Assembly (NCBI GenBank): GCA_039000515.1
Contig: JBCFYV010001001.1
Location: 2,059,389-2,123,388, forward strand
From: Timema cristinae
Taxonomy: Eukaryota; Arthropoda; Insecta; Phasmatodea; Timematidae
Reading direction: 5' to 3'
DNA length: 64,000 bases
The notes under the pieces are model-generated. The model searched no databases. It saw only the letters and a list, made by a program, of their open reading frames with translations, and was not told the origin of the DNA. The translations under genes and the position numbers were made by a program. This document shows, one piece after another, positions 33,085-43,912 of the stretch; positions within the stretch are counted from its first letter, which is position 1, and each line of letters begins with the position of its first letter.

Positions 33085-33273
33085 GTGAGTACTGCGCCTG
33101 ATTGGCCACGCAAACTTTACGCAACACACTAATCTTTGGGAGACATAACTAACTTGATGTAATAATTTAGGAGGAACATTCCTAGTTTCGCAAGGTGTCA
33201 TGGGACCAATGCTGTTTGTAAGTTTGTTAAAGACAAACTGTGAAGTTATATGGCTACTTAGAAAGTCGTAACC
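33085..33273 (+). other. Start of the following GT25 intron
   Basis: GTGAGT donor, then unassigned sequence up to the SINE-C copy. Confidence 0.6.
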
Positions 33274-33515
33274 TGCACCGGTGGTCGTGTGGACTAAATG
33301 TCGGGCTCCTTTAATCTGGTTTGTCGGTGACTAGGTGGTCGGGGTTTGAAATACCGCCCGGGTGTACTAATTTTGTAATTATTTTTTTTACTAAATGTTC
33401 TCGCTTCACTCAAATGCGTATACATTTCATCTAAGTTCTACCTTCTTCATGCACATCTCATTAATTAAATGCTTACAGCCACAATGGGTAATAAGACGTC
33501 GAGAATTAAAAATGT
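33274..33515 (+). mobile_element. SINE-C-like copy, plus
   Basis: The head GGTGGTCGTGTGGACTAAATG, the B-box region GGTCGGGGTTTGAAATACC, the SINE-A-like body and the 3' end ATGGGTAATAAGACGTCG. The head differs from SINE-A and SINE-B, but the tail is the shared one. Confidence 0.75.
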
Positions 33516-33784
33516 AACCCTTAACTATCAAATAAATTCCGTATATTTAAAGACTTAAATAAAATCACTTTTTAATCACACTTAAATTAATGAAATTACT
33601 TATCTTTTACATTTCAAATTCTTTCAAAATATGTTTTTCCAGCCATAAATAAGCTGTAGATATGACAAGCTTACATAGAATTCTCTTAAACACTTAACAA
33701 GCGTTGATATTTCATCAAATATTTTTAAACTTACGTTTTGTTTTGTAAAATACAAACAAATTGTTTGGAGTCAACGTTAATAAC

Positions 33785-34200
33785 ATGATTTTATTGAAGT
33801 TTTTTATAGTCATTAATATCTAACAAAATTGACATCTGCAGATCATGTGGCTTGACGTATGGTTACGTGAAAGTGTATATATTAGCTTTTTTTATCTGTC
33901 AGATAATTGCAAGAAAATGACTGAAAATTTGACTGTAGAAAAAATCTTTTTTCGTGGCTATACCTATAGTTGATTCACACTTTTCTCTTCTCTGAATGTT
34001 CGAAAGTTACATTTCGAAAACATGTTTTGTCAATATTATAGTTAAAATACATTCCAATTCTCATAGGAAGAGCCTCATCTAACCGCTAGAAAAGCTAATG
34101 TATCTACTCTCACTTATTCATACGTCAAGTCATGTGATCTGCAGCTATCACTTTAGATAGATAGTATCAATACATATAAGATAACAATAAAAAGAGTACA
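33785..34200. mobile_element. FB2 foldback element, best-preserved copy
   Basis: The left arm (TTAATATCTAAC ... CTGCAGATCATGTGGCTTGACGTATG ... TATATTAGC) is mirrored by the right arm (GCTAATGTATC ... CATACGTCAAGTCATGTGATCTGCAG ... AGTATCAATA). Most of the element is inverted repeat. No coding. Confidence 0.78.
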
Positions 34201-34339
34201 ATTATATTAATATTGACTTCAAAGAAAAATTTGTTTGCATTTTTTCAAATATTTCTTTTTTTAATTTGACTAATTTTATATAATTCGTCAAAAGAGACAA
34301 AACATATTTAACAAGGCGTATGAATCCAAATCTAATTTT

Positions 34340-35160
34340 TTTTTAGTCTTCTTTTTCATATCTTCAATTTTGCAATTGGTTGACACCCATTCTTTTCTTT
34401 CATTCTTCTCTACACTCAATCATTCATTTTCTTCAATTTCCTATAACACCTTGCACCAACATACGTCATAACCCTCTTTATGTATTCCATTCTCGGATGT
34501 CCTTTTTCTCTTCCTTCCTTCCATTTTTCTTTTCAAGATGTTGACCAAAAACTATTTATTTCTAAATATACTGTATGTCAAATCCAGGTTCCTCTTTTCA
34601 TTTTAATTTAAATTCAATATATCCCTTCTTTTCATTCACTCGTTTGAAAACTTTTTCATTTTTAACCCTGTCTGTCCAAGATATATTTTCTACGCTTCTC
34701 CGTCAACTTTTAAAAAGTCATAAAAAGGTAAAAATCGTCGTGAACGTGCTATACAACCCTCGTCCTAGTATTTTGTCTCTTGAAACTATCCATTCGTCAC
34801 CTCTTGTGTTTATATTCATGCTCTTTCGCGCATTGAGAGACTCTTCTGGTCATCTTGAGAAGTGCAAGGTCGCCACCCTAAGCTTCTTTGCCAAGTTCAC
34901 CCCGTCCTCCATATTTATAGTCAAAAGATATCGAGTATCGAGCTCTTGCAAGGTCAGAAGATACTGGGGAAAAAATGAGGTGGAATATTTGAGGAGAATT
35001 TGATATGGGTAGTCTTCTAGAGATATTGCTTCTAGAATGGTCAAAAAAAAATTTCTTTCGACGTCCAGCCACAAGGGCCGAAACCAGAAATGTAATTTGT
35101 GTTGCACGAGGGAGGGGAGAAGGGATGTATATGTAGTTGCCCGTGAGGAAGTCCCTCAAC
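34340..35160 (-). pseudogene. Second LINE relic, minus, C-terminal region
   Basis: On the minus strand, 34633-34690 gives WTDRVKNEKVFKRVNEKK. Further 3', 34425-34505 gives GHPRMEYIKRVM and then YRKLKKMND. These match the 'WTDRVxNEEVLxRV' and 'GRPRxxYxxxVxxDVGxxxYRKLKxxAxDR' blocks at the end of a different group of arthropod non-LTR elements from the one at 15.6 kb. Stops and shifts interrupt it. The open minus-strand frames at 34850-35159 probably belong to the same relic but are not recognisable. Confidence 0.75.
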
Positions 35161-35309
35161 TAAACAGTAGATGATGATATATTAATCAATTTAAATAATT
35201 TTAAATCTATTTAGGGTTGTGGATGTTATAAATTTTAAAATACTCAGATAACCTACTAGCCTAAACAATCAGAAGGAAGATAAAAAAAATAATGTATTAT
35301 ACCTTTTTT

Positions 35310-35354
35310 TTTTACTGTGTATTAAAAACCGTTCGGGCTGTACGCAAACATTTG
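35310..35354 (-). mobile_element. SINE 3'-end fragment
   Basis: ACTGTGTATTAAAAACCGTTCGGG and CTGTACGC resemble the shared SINE 3' end in minus orientation. The rest is missing, apparently cut off by the adjacent FB1 element. Confidence 0.45.
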
Positions 35355-35735
35355 GTGTGGATTTAGGGAAAGTGAGTCAAGGCAGTGTTTTTGAAGTTAT
35401 TATATAAAAAAAAAAATAATTTGGCCAAAATAAATAAAGTATGGCTCCATTAGAAACATAGAGTTAAATTTTATTCATACGGTTATATAAACAGTTGTTG
35501 GATATCTTTCATCTACATAGCGTCATTATATGGCAAACATTTTAAATAAGGATAAAAAGTTGTCATTAAATTCCAGCACACCCTTAACAGATATTCAGCA
35601 GCTGATAATCTTCATGTGAAGAAAAATAAAACTATGTTTCTATTGGAGCAATATTTGATTAATTTTGACCAAGAATTTTTTTTAAATATAAAAACATTGC
35701 CCTTATCTTGCTTTCAAACACTCCCACCTTAATTA
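35355..35735. mobile_element. FB1 foldback element, full length
   Basis: The outer ends pair imperfectly: GGTGTGGATTTAGGGAAAGT ... GGCAGTGTTTTT against the complement of AAAACATTGCCC ... TTTCAAACACTCCCACC. Inner arms pair as well (TTTGGCCAAAATAAATAAAG against the complement of AATTTTGACCAAGAA; TTGGATATC against GATATTCAGCAGC). Nearly the whole 380 bp is one long inverted repeat. No transposase. Confidence 0.82.
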
Positions 35736-36100
35736 CACTACACAAGGCGCAAAGGTCCTGGGGAGAATTTCCAACAAAATGTGGTATTGGTGCTTAGTTT
35801 TTAAAAAAAATTGCTTACATTAAATAAGATAATAATTATTTTCTAAATAAATAAATAACATATAGATATTTGATCCAATACTAAAAATATGTTCTAAATA
35901 CAAAGATTAACAACACAATCGCTTTTATGGTTATATTACATTTGGAGTTGCTTTGTCGGCGAAACGCTTTGATATATAATTAAAATCTCACTAAAACATT
36001 AATAGAAACGGAAAGGAAGAAGAAATAATATTTTTGGACGCACGCATTAAAAGAGAAGGGGAAGGCTAAGTCATCACTTTTTTTTTTCTTTTCTATTAGT
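35736..36100. other. Unassigned AT-rich sequence
   Basis: No feature recognised. Confidence 0.4.
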
Positions 36101-36125
36101 TTTCTTTGTCCACTATTTTGTCACT

Positions 36126-36126
36126 C

Positions 36127-36161
<35 letters not shown>

Positions 36162-36184
36162 TATTATTATTATTATTATTATTT
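36126..36184. repeat. (ATT)n microsatellite
   Basis: About nineteen ATT units with one interruption. The tract resembles SINE tails but has no SINE body next to it. Confidence 0.9.
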
Positions 36185-36294
36185 TGGTGTCACGCAGGGG
36201 GTGGGATTTAAGGGCCCTTTTACCGGCCCTGCTCGCTACACGTTATAGAAATAATTACACTATTATGTTGTTGTTTTTTTTTACTCTATCTACA

Positions 36295-36750
36295 AGCTCT
36301 CCTTTTGGCACCATACAAACTGCTAGACAACAAACTGCTCGACAAGCTATAAAAAAATATTTGGAAGGCTGGGTGGGTCAAGTGGCCGACACGACTTGGA
36401 CCAACAGCTAGACAAGCTCAGGTATAGGAGTACAAAGTGATAGACAACCAAGCGGTCGACACGAGAGAACAAATCTGTAAAAAGACCAACTGCTAGACAC
36501 GAAGAAACGACACGGACCAAGTGATCGACACGAGCTGGACCATGTGATAGACAACCAACCGGTAGACAAAATGAAAACATTTATTTGGAAGGCTGGGTGG
36601 GTCAAGTGGCCGACATGACTTGGACCAACAGCTAGACAAGCTCAGGTATAGGAGTACAAAGTGATAGACAACCAAGCGGTCGACACGGGAGGACCAACTG
36701 CTCGACAAACTTTGATAGCATCCAGTTAAGAGTGGGCTAAGTGACAGAAC
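36295..36750 (-). repeat. Complex tandem-repeat element, copy 1 (unoccupied)
   Basis: Imperfect 20- to 25-bp units built around GACAACCAAGCGGTCGACAC and GGACCAACTGCTAGACA form a higher-order block repeated after 224 bp (TTGGAAGGCTGGGTGGGTC at 36361 and 36585). The 3' flank GCATCCAGTTAAGAGTGGG ... AAGTGACAG is the reverse complement of the flank of the copy near 44 kb, but without the SINE found there. Minus-strand frames (VDRLVVYHFVLLYL...) are open by periodicity only. Confidence 0.85.
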
Positions 36751-37264
36751 AGTTAATTCAATACACGCTTGTCCTTATTTACATTCAAATAATTTTTTTT
36801 CCCCCAACCCGTCAGATTAACCTCACACTACTTGACATATTTTTGTGGGGTTTGCTAAAGTAAGAATGTAGGTGAAAATAACGTGAAATAATGATAACCT
36901 TATAAAAGAATATCACGAATATAACAGTCTCAATTAATTCTGCAACGCTGGATGCAACATTAAAGGATAGTGAGCGACGGTCTACACGTATGAACTATTT
37001 TATTTTTATATTAATAGATTAGAGGTGAAGAGGGTATATTTTAGAGAAAATATACTCGCTTTTTCATGAAGAAAGAGTTGAAAATCATTAAGGTAAATTT
37101 TCTTAGCGACCTTTATTAAAACTTGAAACTTGACAACAGTTTTAAAATATTATGTAAAATTAGTAACCGGCAATAAGTGACAGTATAAAGGATTATTGTT
37201 TTTTAAACATATAATTTTAAAATCTAGCCTGTATATTTAGTGCTACAAATTCTAATTTTTTTAG
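36751..37264. other. Unassigned AT-rich sequence
   Basis: A degenerate piece of SINE-A body is possible at 37020-37110 (TTAGAGAAAATATACTCGC), but it is too worn to call. Nothing else is recognised. Confidence 0.35.
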
Positions 37265-37269
37265 CATCT

Positions 37270-37548
37270 AGCGTTATACTAGAGTATACTAACAGTTCGA
37301 TTTATACGAATATATATATATATATATATATATATTAACTACGCTAGTGTGTTTAGGGATGAATAAGGTTGAATTTAGAGGAACTGCACCCGTTTTTTTG
37401 TGGAGTGAGAGTGGAAAACTATTTAGGAAAAATTAACCTTCTGTCCACCCGACTGGGATCGAGCCCCGATCTTTATTTATCAGCAGTCAAGTCAATTTTG
37501 AGAGTAGCGCGTTAGACCTTGCGGCCACCGAACAGAGGCTACTTAACG
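37270..37548 (-). mobile_element. SINE-A copy, minus, with internal (TA)n
   Basis: A diverged 3' end (ACTAACAGTTCGATTTATACG), then a (TA)n tract at 37311-37335 expanded inside the element, then the normal body, B-box (complement of GGGATCGAGCCCCGATC) and head ending CCTTGCGGCCACCGAA. Confidence 0.82.
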
Positions 37549-37927
37549 CACTGGCCGATAAGGGCATTCACGATTTCTCTAAATATGCAACCAAGGATTT
37601 AGGGAATATGGGCAAGTTTTTATCTATATTTAAGAAATTTCACCAAAATTCCTCTATATGAAGGGTAAAAAGGTAATTTAACAGAATGTTCAAATCTTTT
37701 TCTTGATAAGGTTCCTTGACTTGTTAAATTATATCATTCAATTAAATGATATATTTTCTTAAGGATTATATCATATCGCCTAGGTTAAGCTTATAAATAT
37801 AGTTACCATAATATATAATGATTAAATAATTAGCTCCCGCTAATACCATATACTAAAAAATAAACTTATAAAATGCAAGCATGTAACCATGATCATGGCT
37901 TTCTTCCTTCATTCACTGCGGTGCTAC

Positions 37928-38040
37928 CCGCGTCGGTGGTCGTATGATCATAAAAGCTTCGCTCGCGTATTACATTGAATTGCCGGTACAAAGAGACCGG
38001 TTCAAATCCCGGTTAGGTATACTGACACATTAACAAGTTC
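37928..38040 (+). mobile_element. tRNA-like SINE head (SINE-C type), plus
   Basis: CGCGTCGGTGGTCGTATGATC and GACCGGTTCAAATCCCGG form A- and B-box-like segments with a good B-box. The body after 38040 is not recognisable. Confidence 0.55.
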
Positions 38041-38171
38041 ACTACACCATTGCGATAGTGATGATACGAAAATATGGGTACATTTTATATTAATTCTGTG
38101 TATCTACAGGTTTTTTTTTTACTAACAAGGGAGTAGGTTTATTTATTTTAACTACGTGATTTATTTATTTA

Positions 38172-38400
38172 GTGGTTTTTCCATCGTGTTTTTCTACCCA
38201 CTCGGATTATAACATATGAACTAATTACGCTTATGGATTAATGATGATAATTTATTTAGACAAAGTGAACCCACATATGCTTGGAGGGAAAATGGGAAAC
38301 ATTTAGGAAAAAATTATCAGTACACCTGGCCAGGACTTGAACCCCGATCTCATCGTCATCGACAATCCAGTCTATTGTGAAAGTTACACCCTAAAAAAGG
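38172..38400 (-). mobile_element. SINE-A copy, minus
   Basis: TTCTACCCACTCGGATTATAAC, body, B-box (complement of AGGACTTGAACCCCGATC) and a head ending near GTTACACC are present. The plus frame at 38337-38570 is a by-product. Confidence 0.8.
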
Positions 38401-39149
38401 TAAGCGTCCACTGGTCCACATCACATGCACAGGATTTACTCTCGCTGCACCCCACAAAGCTAAAATATATTTTAAGACTAGGTTGTCATGAATCTAAAAG
38501 TCAGAATAATACCAGATGGAGAAATTTCTCTAGTACGGACTGGACCAATATTAAAATTATGAAAGATTAATTTTGGAACTTATGTTTGTAAATAGTTTCC
38601 ATAAGTACCATGTAAAAATAATTCTTCGCTTCTAGGGCCATTTAACATTTTCCTTATGTCCCCCTACAAACTGATATTTAGTTCTGGCTGTGTAGGGTTT
38701 GCTCCCAACCCCTCAACCCTCGCCGACGTTAATATATGTTTGCGCCACTGTGTCAAGTTATTGTTAAAACATTCAAATATATATGTGTCAATACGTGCAG
38801 AATTAATGTATTAATTGCATAGTTAAGTAATCGTCTAAACATGAACCTAAAATATATAAATTATGTTTTACACATTATAGCTTATCCAGGCTCTGGTTGT
38901 AGCAATAAATGATTCTGCCTGACTTGTATCTAAGCTATAAATAATAATATTCTCTAATTTAATATAAATTTATTATTCATTTAAAACATTTGAATAGTGT
39001 ACTTACCTAAGTTAGAGGACCAGCGTGAATATTTTGGACAGCATGCATATGTTTTTTTAAGAAAATATCAAAGTATAGGTAGTGATTTTATATTGTTAGG
39101 TTTGGGGCCAGAAAAGATATATAATACAGTCATGCTGATGAACTCAAAA
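38401..39149. other. Unassigned AT-rich sequence
   Basis: No feature recognised. Confidence 0.4.
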
Positions 39150-39320
39150 GTAAAAAAAGTTTTAGGTACATTCTAGCCATAAATTCTGGTAGTAATAACA
39201 GTATTTAACAGTTAAAAGTTACTAAAACATTTTAAGGAATTCATACATCAAGTAATGTGATCTTTATATTTCACTTATGATAGATATGATAAATAGGCCT
39301 ACTTTTAAAATAATATTCAC
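39150..39320. mobile_element. FB2 arm fragment
   Basis: TTCATACATCAAGTAATGTGATC followed by TTTCACTTATGATAGATATGAT matches one arm of FB2. The opposite arm is not evident. Confidence 0.55.
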
Positions 39321-39744
39321 AATTCAACGTTTTCTGGAACTACTTCTCTATTATGTATAAGTTATACTCCTTTCAGCCTTCACTTATAGCCACCCTAAAT
39401 CATTTAAATAAGAAAGAGGGAAAAAAACTACGAAACTTCTTATTTCAAGGAAAAAGGAAATCTCGCTGTTAGTTCTCAAATATCTTATAATGTTATGTTG
39501 TGAGCCTATCAAATAATTACTGTATTTGTTAGAGGAAGACTAAATCTAAAACCCTTTTCCATCAAGCCTGGTCTCATAGCTCCGTGAATATGATTAAAAT
39601 GTCGTTGGAAATAGAATAATGCCCTTTTCACACATTTTTTCTATTAATGAAACTTGAGATATAGGATTGTTAAGAAAAAAGAGCCATGTCTGAATCTTTT
39701 GACTTTATTATGGCGTGAACCATATTTTGAAATAACACATAGGA

Positions 39745-39895
39745 GAGGATAGCATTAGAATGCATCCTGAAATAAATAGGGTGTAATGAGGTTTAATGAG
39801 GTGGACTAGATACAACTAACTAAAGATAGGGATAGGTGGCGTACTTTTGTAAGTGCGGCAATGAACTTTAGCTTTCTAATGCCATAGAATAAGTA
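39745..39895 (+). pseudogene. LINE 3' end, unexpanded copy
   Basis: The plus strand encodes DRDRWRTFVSAAMNFSFLMP followed by a stop at the end of a non-LTR retrotransposon ORF, preceded by 'NEVD*IQLTK'. The sequence around AATGAGGTGGACTAGATAC is the single-copy homologue of the 46-bp unit amplified at 16-17.8 kb. A partial duplication (TGTAATGAGGTT/TAATGAGGTGG) is visible at the same point, like an early step of the same expansion. Confidence 0.85.
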
Positions 39896-39980
39896 AGTAA
39901 TAACTAAATATTGCGTTAGAGCTAAACGTCTGCGTGGCCAATTTCTCGCTTACCGCACCGGATGATAGCTAGTTGTAGAA

Positions 39981-40575
39981 CAGACGTGTCATACTCATTT
40001 GATCAAAAAGGCCACATTTAATATTGATAATGCTTAGGGTGCCACATTTCAGAAAATTCTTTATTATTACCATATTAAGAAAAAAATTAATTCAAAGTCC
40101 TTACTAATTATTACAAAATTAATTTAAGACTTGATTCTTTTTTCTTCTCCCCCCCCCCCCCCCCTCCCCCCAGCAGTGTGATTATTCCAAACTCTTTGTT
40201 TGAGTCACTTTTCAATGTTGACAAAAGTGTGTTCCGTAAGCCGTGACCTTTCGGGTATTTGTTCCGTATCATAAGATAAAACAACTCTACACACAATTAT
40301 ACGGTGTCAAACATGGGACACGGGCGTGTAAATTTTACAATTTTTGTTAATCGATCTCTGGTGAGTAAAAAGTAAAAATTAGGTCCTCAAGTGCAATATT
40401 TCTCCAAATAATGCCTAATAGCTATATGTCATAATATAAAATGGTGTATTTCTACAATGTATATAATAAAATGGATTGGCCACATTTGTATATGGTTCTT
40501 AAAAAGGTCCGTGGGCCGCACAGAATCATATATCGGGCCACATGCGGCCCGCGAGCCGCAAGTTTGACATGCCTG
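39981..40575. mobile_element. hAT MITE, 595 bp
   Basis: The termini CAGACGTGTCATACTCATTTG and, in reverse, CAGGCATGTCAAACTTGCGG have the hAT form. They are followed by the GGCCACAT and GGCCGCA motifs typical of such elements. The flanking 8-mers TTGTAGAA (39973-39980) and CTGTAGAG (40576-40583) are a decayed 8-bp target duplication (6 of 8 match). There is no transposase. A C-rich run (about 18-20 C with interruptions) lies inside near 40147-40172. Confidence 0.8.
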
Positions 40576-42254
40576 CTGTAGAGCTTTGGTGTACTAGGTC
40601 AAAGGTCTCTATAAAGGCAGAAAGTCTTGCTGTAGTATCATCTTGCCCCTAAATATAACAAGGTCACGAGTACAGCAACTGCACGGACTGATAAGAGCGG
40701 CATCTCTTTGAAACCTAACAGCAAGTCAATTTTTATCTGAGTGTGTGCACGTGTCAGTGTCAGGAAATTATAACCCCAAACAAACGTCAAAGGAATAAAC
40801 TATAACATTGATTTGAACTCAGCAGTTAATGTATTATATTTTTATATTATTATTTCACCTTGTACAATTCTATGTTGGAATCGTACGTAAAAATATTATA
40901 TTGGTACTTCTGTTATTATCTCAAGTCATAACTCACTAATTAGGGATGTATTTGATGGGTTAAATTTTATTGCATGTACGCTATTATTAGAAGCGTTACT
41001 GTAAAATGCAGTCTATTTAGGCGTTGTGAAGAACATTTGACATTGGTCGATTTTTAACAAATACATTGCATAGTTATTGCAGGATATCTGTTTAAAAATA
41101 ATTTTCTTCTGGTTGACTGAGAAGGCATATTAATGCCTGTGTTAGTTATATATATATGTATATATATACATACACACGCACACACTATAAAAGTTGGGCT
41201 AGGTGGATGTATGTATACTCAGTATATTTTAATCAACCCTAGTTTTAAGGTTTTTTTTAATATGCCTTACACAATATGAACGTTGACAGGGTTGATACGA
41301 ACTTTTGTTTATCCTAAAGAGAAGCAGGCTAATAAGATAGGAACATACAAGAACGTAGCAAGAGGGAAGTGTGTGTGGGGGGAAAGGGGGGAGGGTTAGG
41401 ATGTTCCAAAATCCCACTTCCCACCAAAGTTTTTAATGTTGATAGCTAAAGAGTCTTTAAATAAGTCAGTTTGAGAAACTAATTATCTTGATTTTTTTCT
41501 GTTTTACAATCTTCATAGGTAGTATATCATCTAAAAGCATCGAATTTTCAAAAATTCTTCAAATACTTCAAATAGCTTCTAGCTGCATCTGATATTAAAA
41601 AAAATTCCATAAAAAAAAACATGGCAAAGATCCCCCTAAAATTACTTTACGGGGATCCAAGTTTCAAAAGAATTCTGGGGGAGGTTTAAATAGATTCTAG
41701 GTAATCTAATTTATAAAAAATGATGATTGAGCACTATTAGAATAGATTTTAGAAGCATCCATTTTCAAAAATTTGCAGAAGGAGCACAACCCCAAATAGC
41801 CTTTTGGATTATCCAAATTAAAAAAACAAACTCGGAGAAGTCTACACTAGATATCTTGAAAAAAAAAAGCGTATGGTTCTAAAAAGAACTTTCCACTTGA
41901 GGAGCACTAGCTTCTAAGCATCTACTTTTGAAATATTAACTGTGGGAAAGAGGTGAGATAGAAAAGTTCCCAAAAAACCCTTTTGATACCCTTCACACAA
42001 ATAAGGTTCCGCCGCCACTTTTAAAATAATTTTCTTCTATCTACTCCAGTAATGTCACAGCCAAAGAATCATAACCAAACTCTTCCTACGCTCATGAAAA
42101 ATAGTGTAAAGTAATTGGGTGTTACATGGAAAAGTCAAAGAGACAGATAAATAATATAAAGTCACTGGAATTTTGGATTATTTTTGAAAATAATTTGTGA
42201 AATACAAAGTAGAGCGTGTTACCAAGTGTAAGCTATAAGTTTTATTGCCCCGTA
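40576..42254. other. Unassigned sequence
   Basis: A (TA)n/(CA)n tract lies at 41146-41185 and a G-rich patch at 41375-41397. No genes or repeats are recognised. Confidence 0.4.
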
Positions 42255-42505
42255 GTGTGATTTCTTGATATTTCTCTTCAAGATTTTACAATTATGTCTG
42301 TTCCCATGTCTGTGGTCTGTCTCCCTGGCCACAGATTCAAAACGGTTGAATGGATTTTTTCCAAACTTGATATTTATATTTATAAGGATATTCTTCAAGA
42401 TTTTTTTTTATTTTGACCCTACCTCTCAAATTAAGGATAGTCTATCAATGAGTGATTGTTTTTAATTCCTAAGTTTTCGAACGGATCTACAGATTTTGCT
42501 TAAAA
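42255..42505 (+). repeat. 'CTGTCTGT'-type repeat, partial
   Basis: TATGTCTGTTCCCATGTCTG, then GAATGGATTTTTTCCAAAC and TTAAGGATAGTCTATCAATGAG follow the order of the copy at 29496. Divergence is high. Confidence 0.45.
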
Positions 42506-42509
42506 TGTA

Positions 42510-42890
42510 TATGTAGGTATGGTTTGACCTAAATACACTGTATGCTAGGTGTAGTATTTTTGACCTAGGTGTAGGTATTGTTTAACCTCCTAAATAACAC
42601 TTTATGCTAGGTGTAAGTATTGTTTGACCTCCTAAATAACACTTGTTATGCTATGTTGTCCTTACAATGTATTTTATGTTGACCTCCTAAATAACACTAT
42701 GCTAGGTAGTGACTACTAGCTAGTGTAGTATTGTTTACCTCCTAAATAAAACTATGCTAGGTGTAGGTATTTTGACCTCTAAATAACACTATGTATGTAA
42801 TAGTTGTCCTAATTAGTATTGTCAGACTCCTAAATAATACTATGCTAGGTGTAGGTATTGTTTGACCTCCTAAATAACCTGTTTGTCACA
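42510..42890. repeat. Degenerate tandem repeat, about 40-bp units
   Basis: About eight imperfect units of ATGCTAGGTGTAGGTATTG then TTTGACCTCCTAAATAACACT occur in a row with many small indels. No coding. Confidence 0.88.
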
Positions 42891-43085
42891 CGGTCTAGTA
42901 AGGTTTTAGAGTAGCTTGAATAAGAGTAATCATTCCGACTGAGCGTATTGGGCTGATAGTTACCACCCTTGTGATTTTTACATCTAACTTTTACACTAAT
43001 GTGGGATTATTTCATCTTAACTTAGCTCCCTATTCTAACCCATTAATAAACCTGGTTCTAACGCAACATCAACAAAATGTTCTTA

Positions 43086-43290
43086 GCTTCGATGGTTGAT
43101 GGTCTAAGGCGTCATTCTCAAAATAGACTGGACTGTCAATGACGGGGATATCAGGCTTCAAATCCAGCCGGGTGTACGGAGGGTGATATATCATTAATGG
43201 TTTACATTCTCCCTAAATGCAAATGAGAGTACACATCTTATAATAACAACATTTCTTCTTTAATCCATTAGTGCAATTAACTTTTTTTTT
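43086..43290 (+). mobile_element. SINE-A copy, plus, left half of inverted pair
   Basis: The head CTTCGATGGTTGATGGTCTAAG, the B-box region GGCTTCAAATCCAGCCGGG and the body up to TTAGTGCAATTAAC. Its terminal 3' segment is missing, and it meets the tail of the next copy. Confidence 0.82.
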
Positions 43291-43492
43291 GTATCACTGT
43301 GTCTTTACCACCTATTCGGGTTATACGCTTATTTATTAATTACGTTAATGTGTTGAGAATGAGGAAGATTAATTTTATTTATAGTGCACCTGAATTTGCG
43401 TGGTGGCAGAGTGGAAAACCTTTTAAGAAAAATCACCCTCACTGTAACTGACCGGAATCGAACCCTTATCATAAGCTACCAACTTAGTTTCT
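43291..43492 (-). mobile_element. SINE-A copy, minus, right half of inverted pair
   Basis: It begins with the complement of the 3' end (TATCACTGTGTCTTTACCACC) and ends with the complement of a B-box (CGGAATCGAACCCTTATC). With the plus copy before it, it forms a tail-to-tail pair around a T run at 43282-43290. Confidence 0.82.
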
Positions 43493-43912
43493 GGCAGTTG
43501 CTCTTTTATATAATATTTTATTTCGTCTTGTTAGTTCTTAAAGTATGATTTTACCATTTATAACAAAACGTTTGTCTCCTTTCCTCAGATCCGATAACTT
43601 GTTTCATTCAGAGAAATATTCTTTATTTTAAGATACCATATTGTATGTATCAAAACCTATTATTTATTCGAAATGATAACTAAACTAGTGTTAGAAAATA
43701 TATTTTAAAGAGTGCAATGTGTAAGTAAATTATTAAAATTAAAAACACGATGGTTTAAGTTTATACACATATAAGTGGACCTCACCCTTTTTGGGCTAGT
43801 TAAATCTAGGGAGTCGGGAGGGCAGCAATTTCTAGGAGGATCCAGACATCCTTATACCCAACTTTCTAAGCCCATGTTTATCACTTTGTTAGTTTTGAAA
43901 TAACGAGTCTGT
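43493..43912. other. Unassigned AT-rich sequence
   Basis: No feature recognised up to the 3' part of the repeat element described next. Confidence 0.4.

Noticed and set aside
34575..35003. 142-codon plus-strand frame
   Set aside because: It lies antisense to the LINE relic, whose minus-strand translation has recognisable conserved blocks. The plus-strand peptide has none.
36347..36708. Overlapping minus-strand frames with VDRLVVYHFVLLYL repeats
   Set aside because: They are frames through the tandem units of the GTCGAC-rich element, mirrored at 44247-44730. There is no independent evidence of coding.
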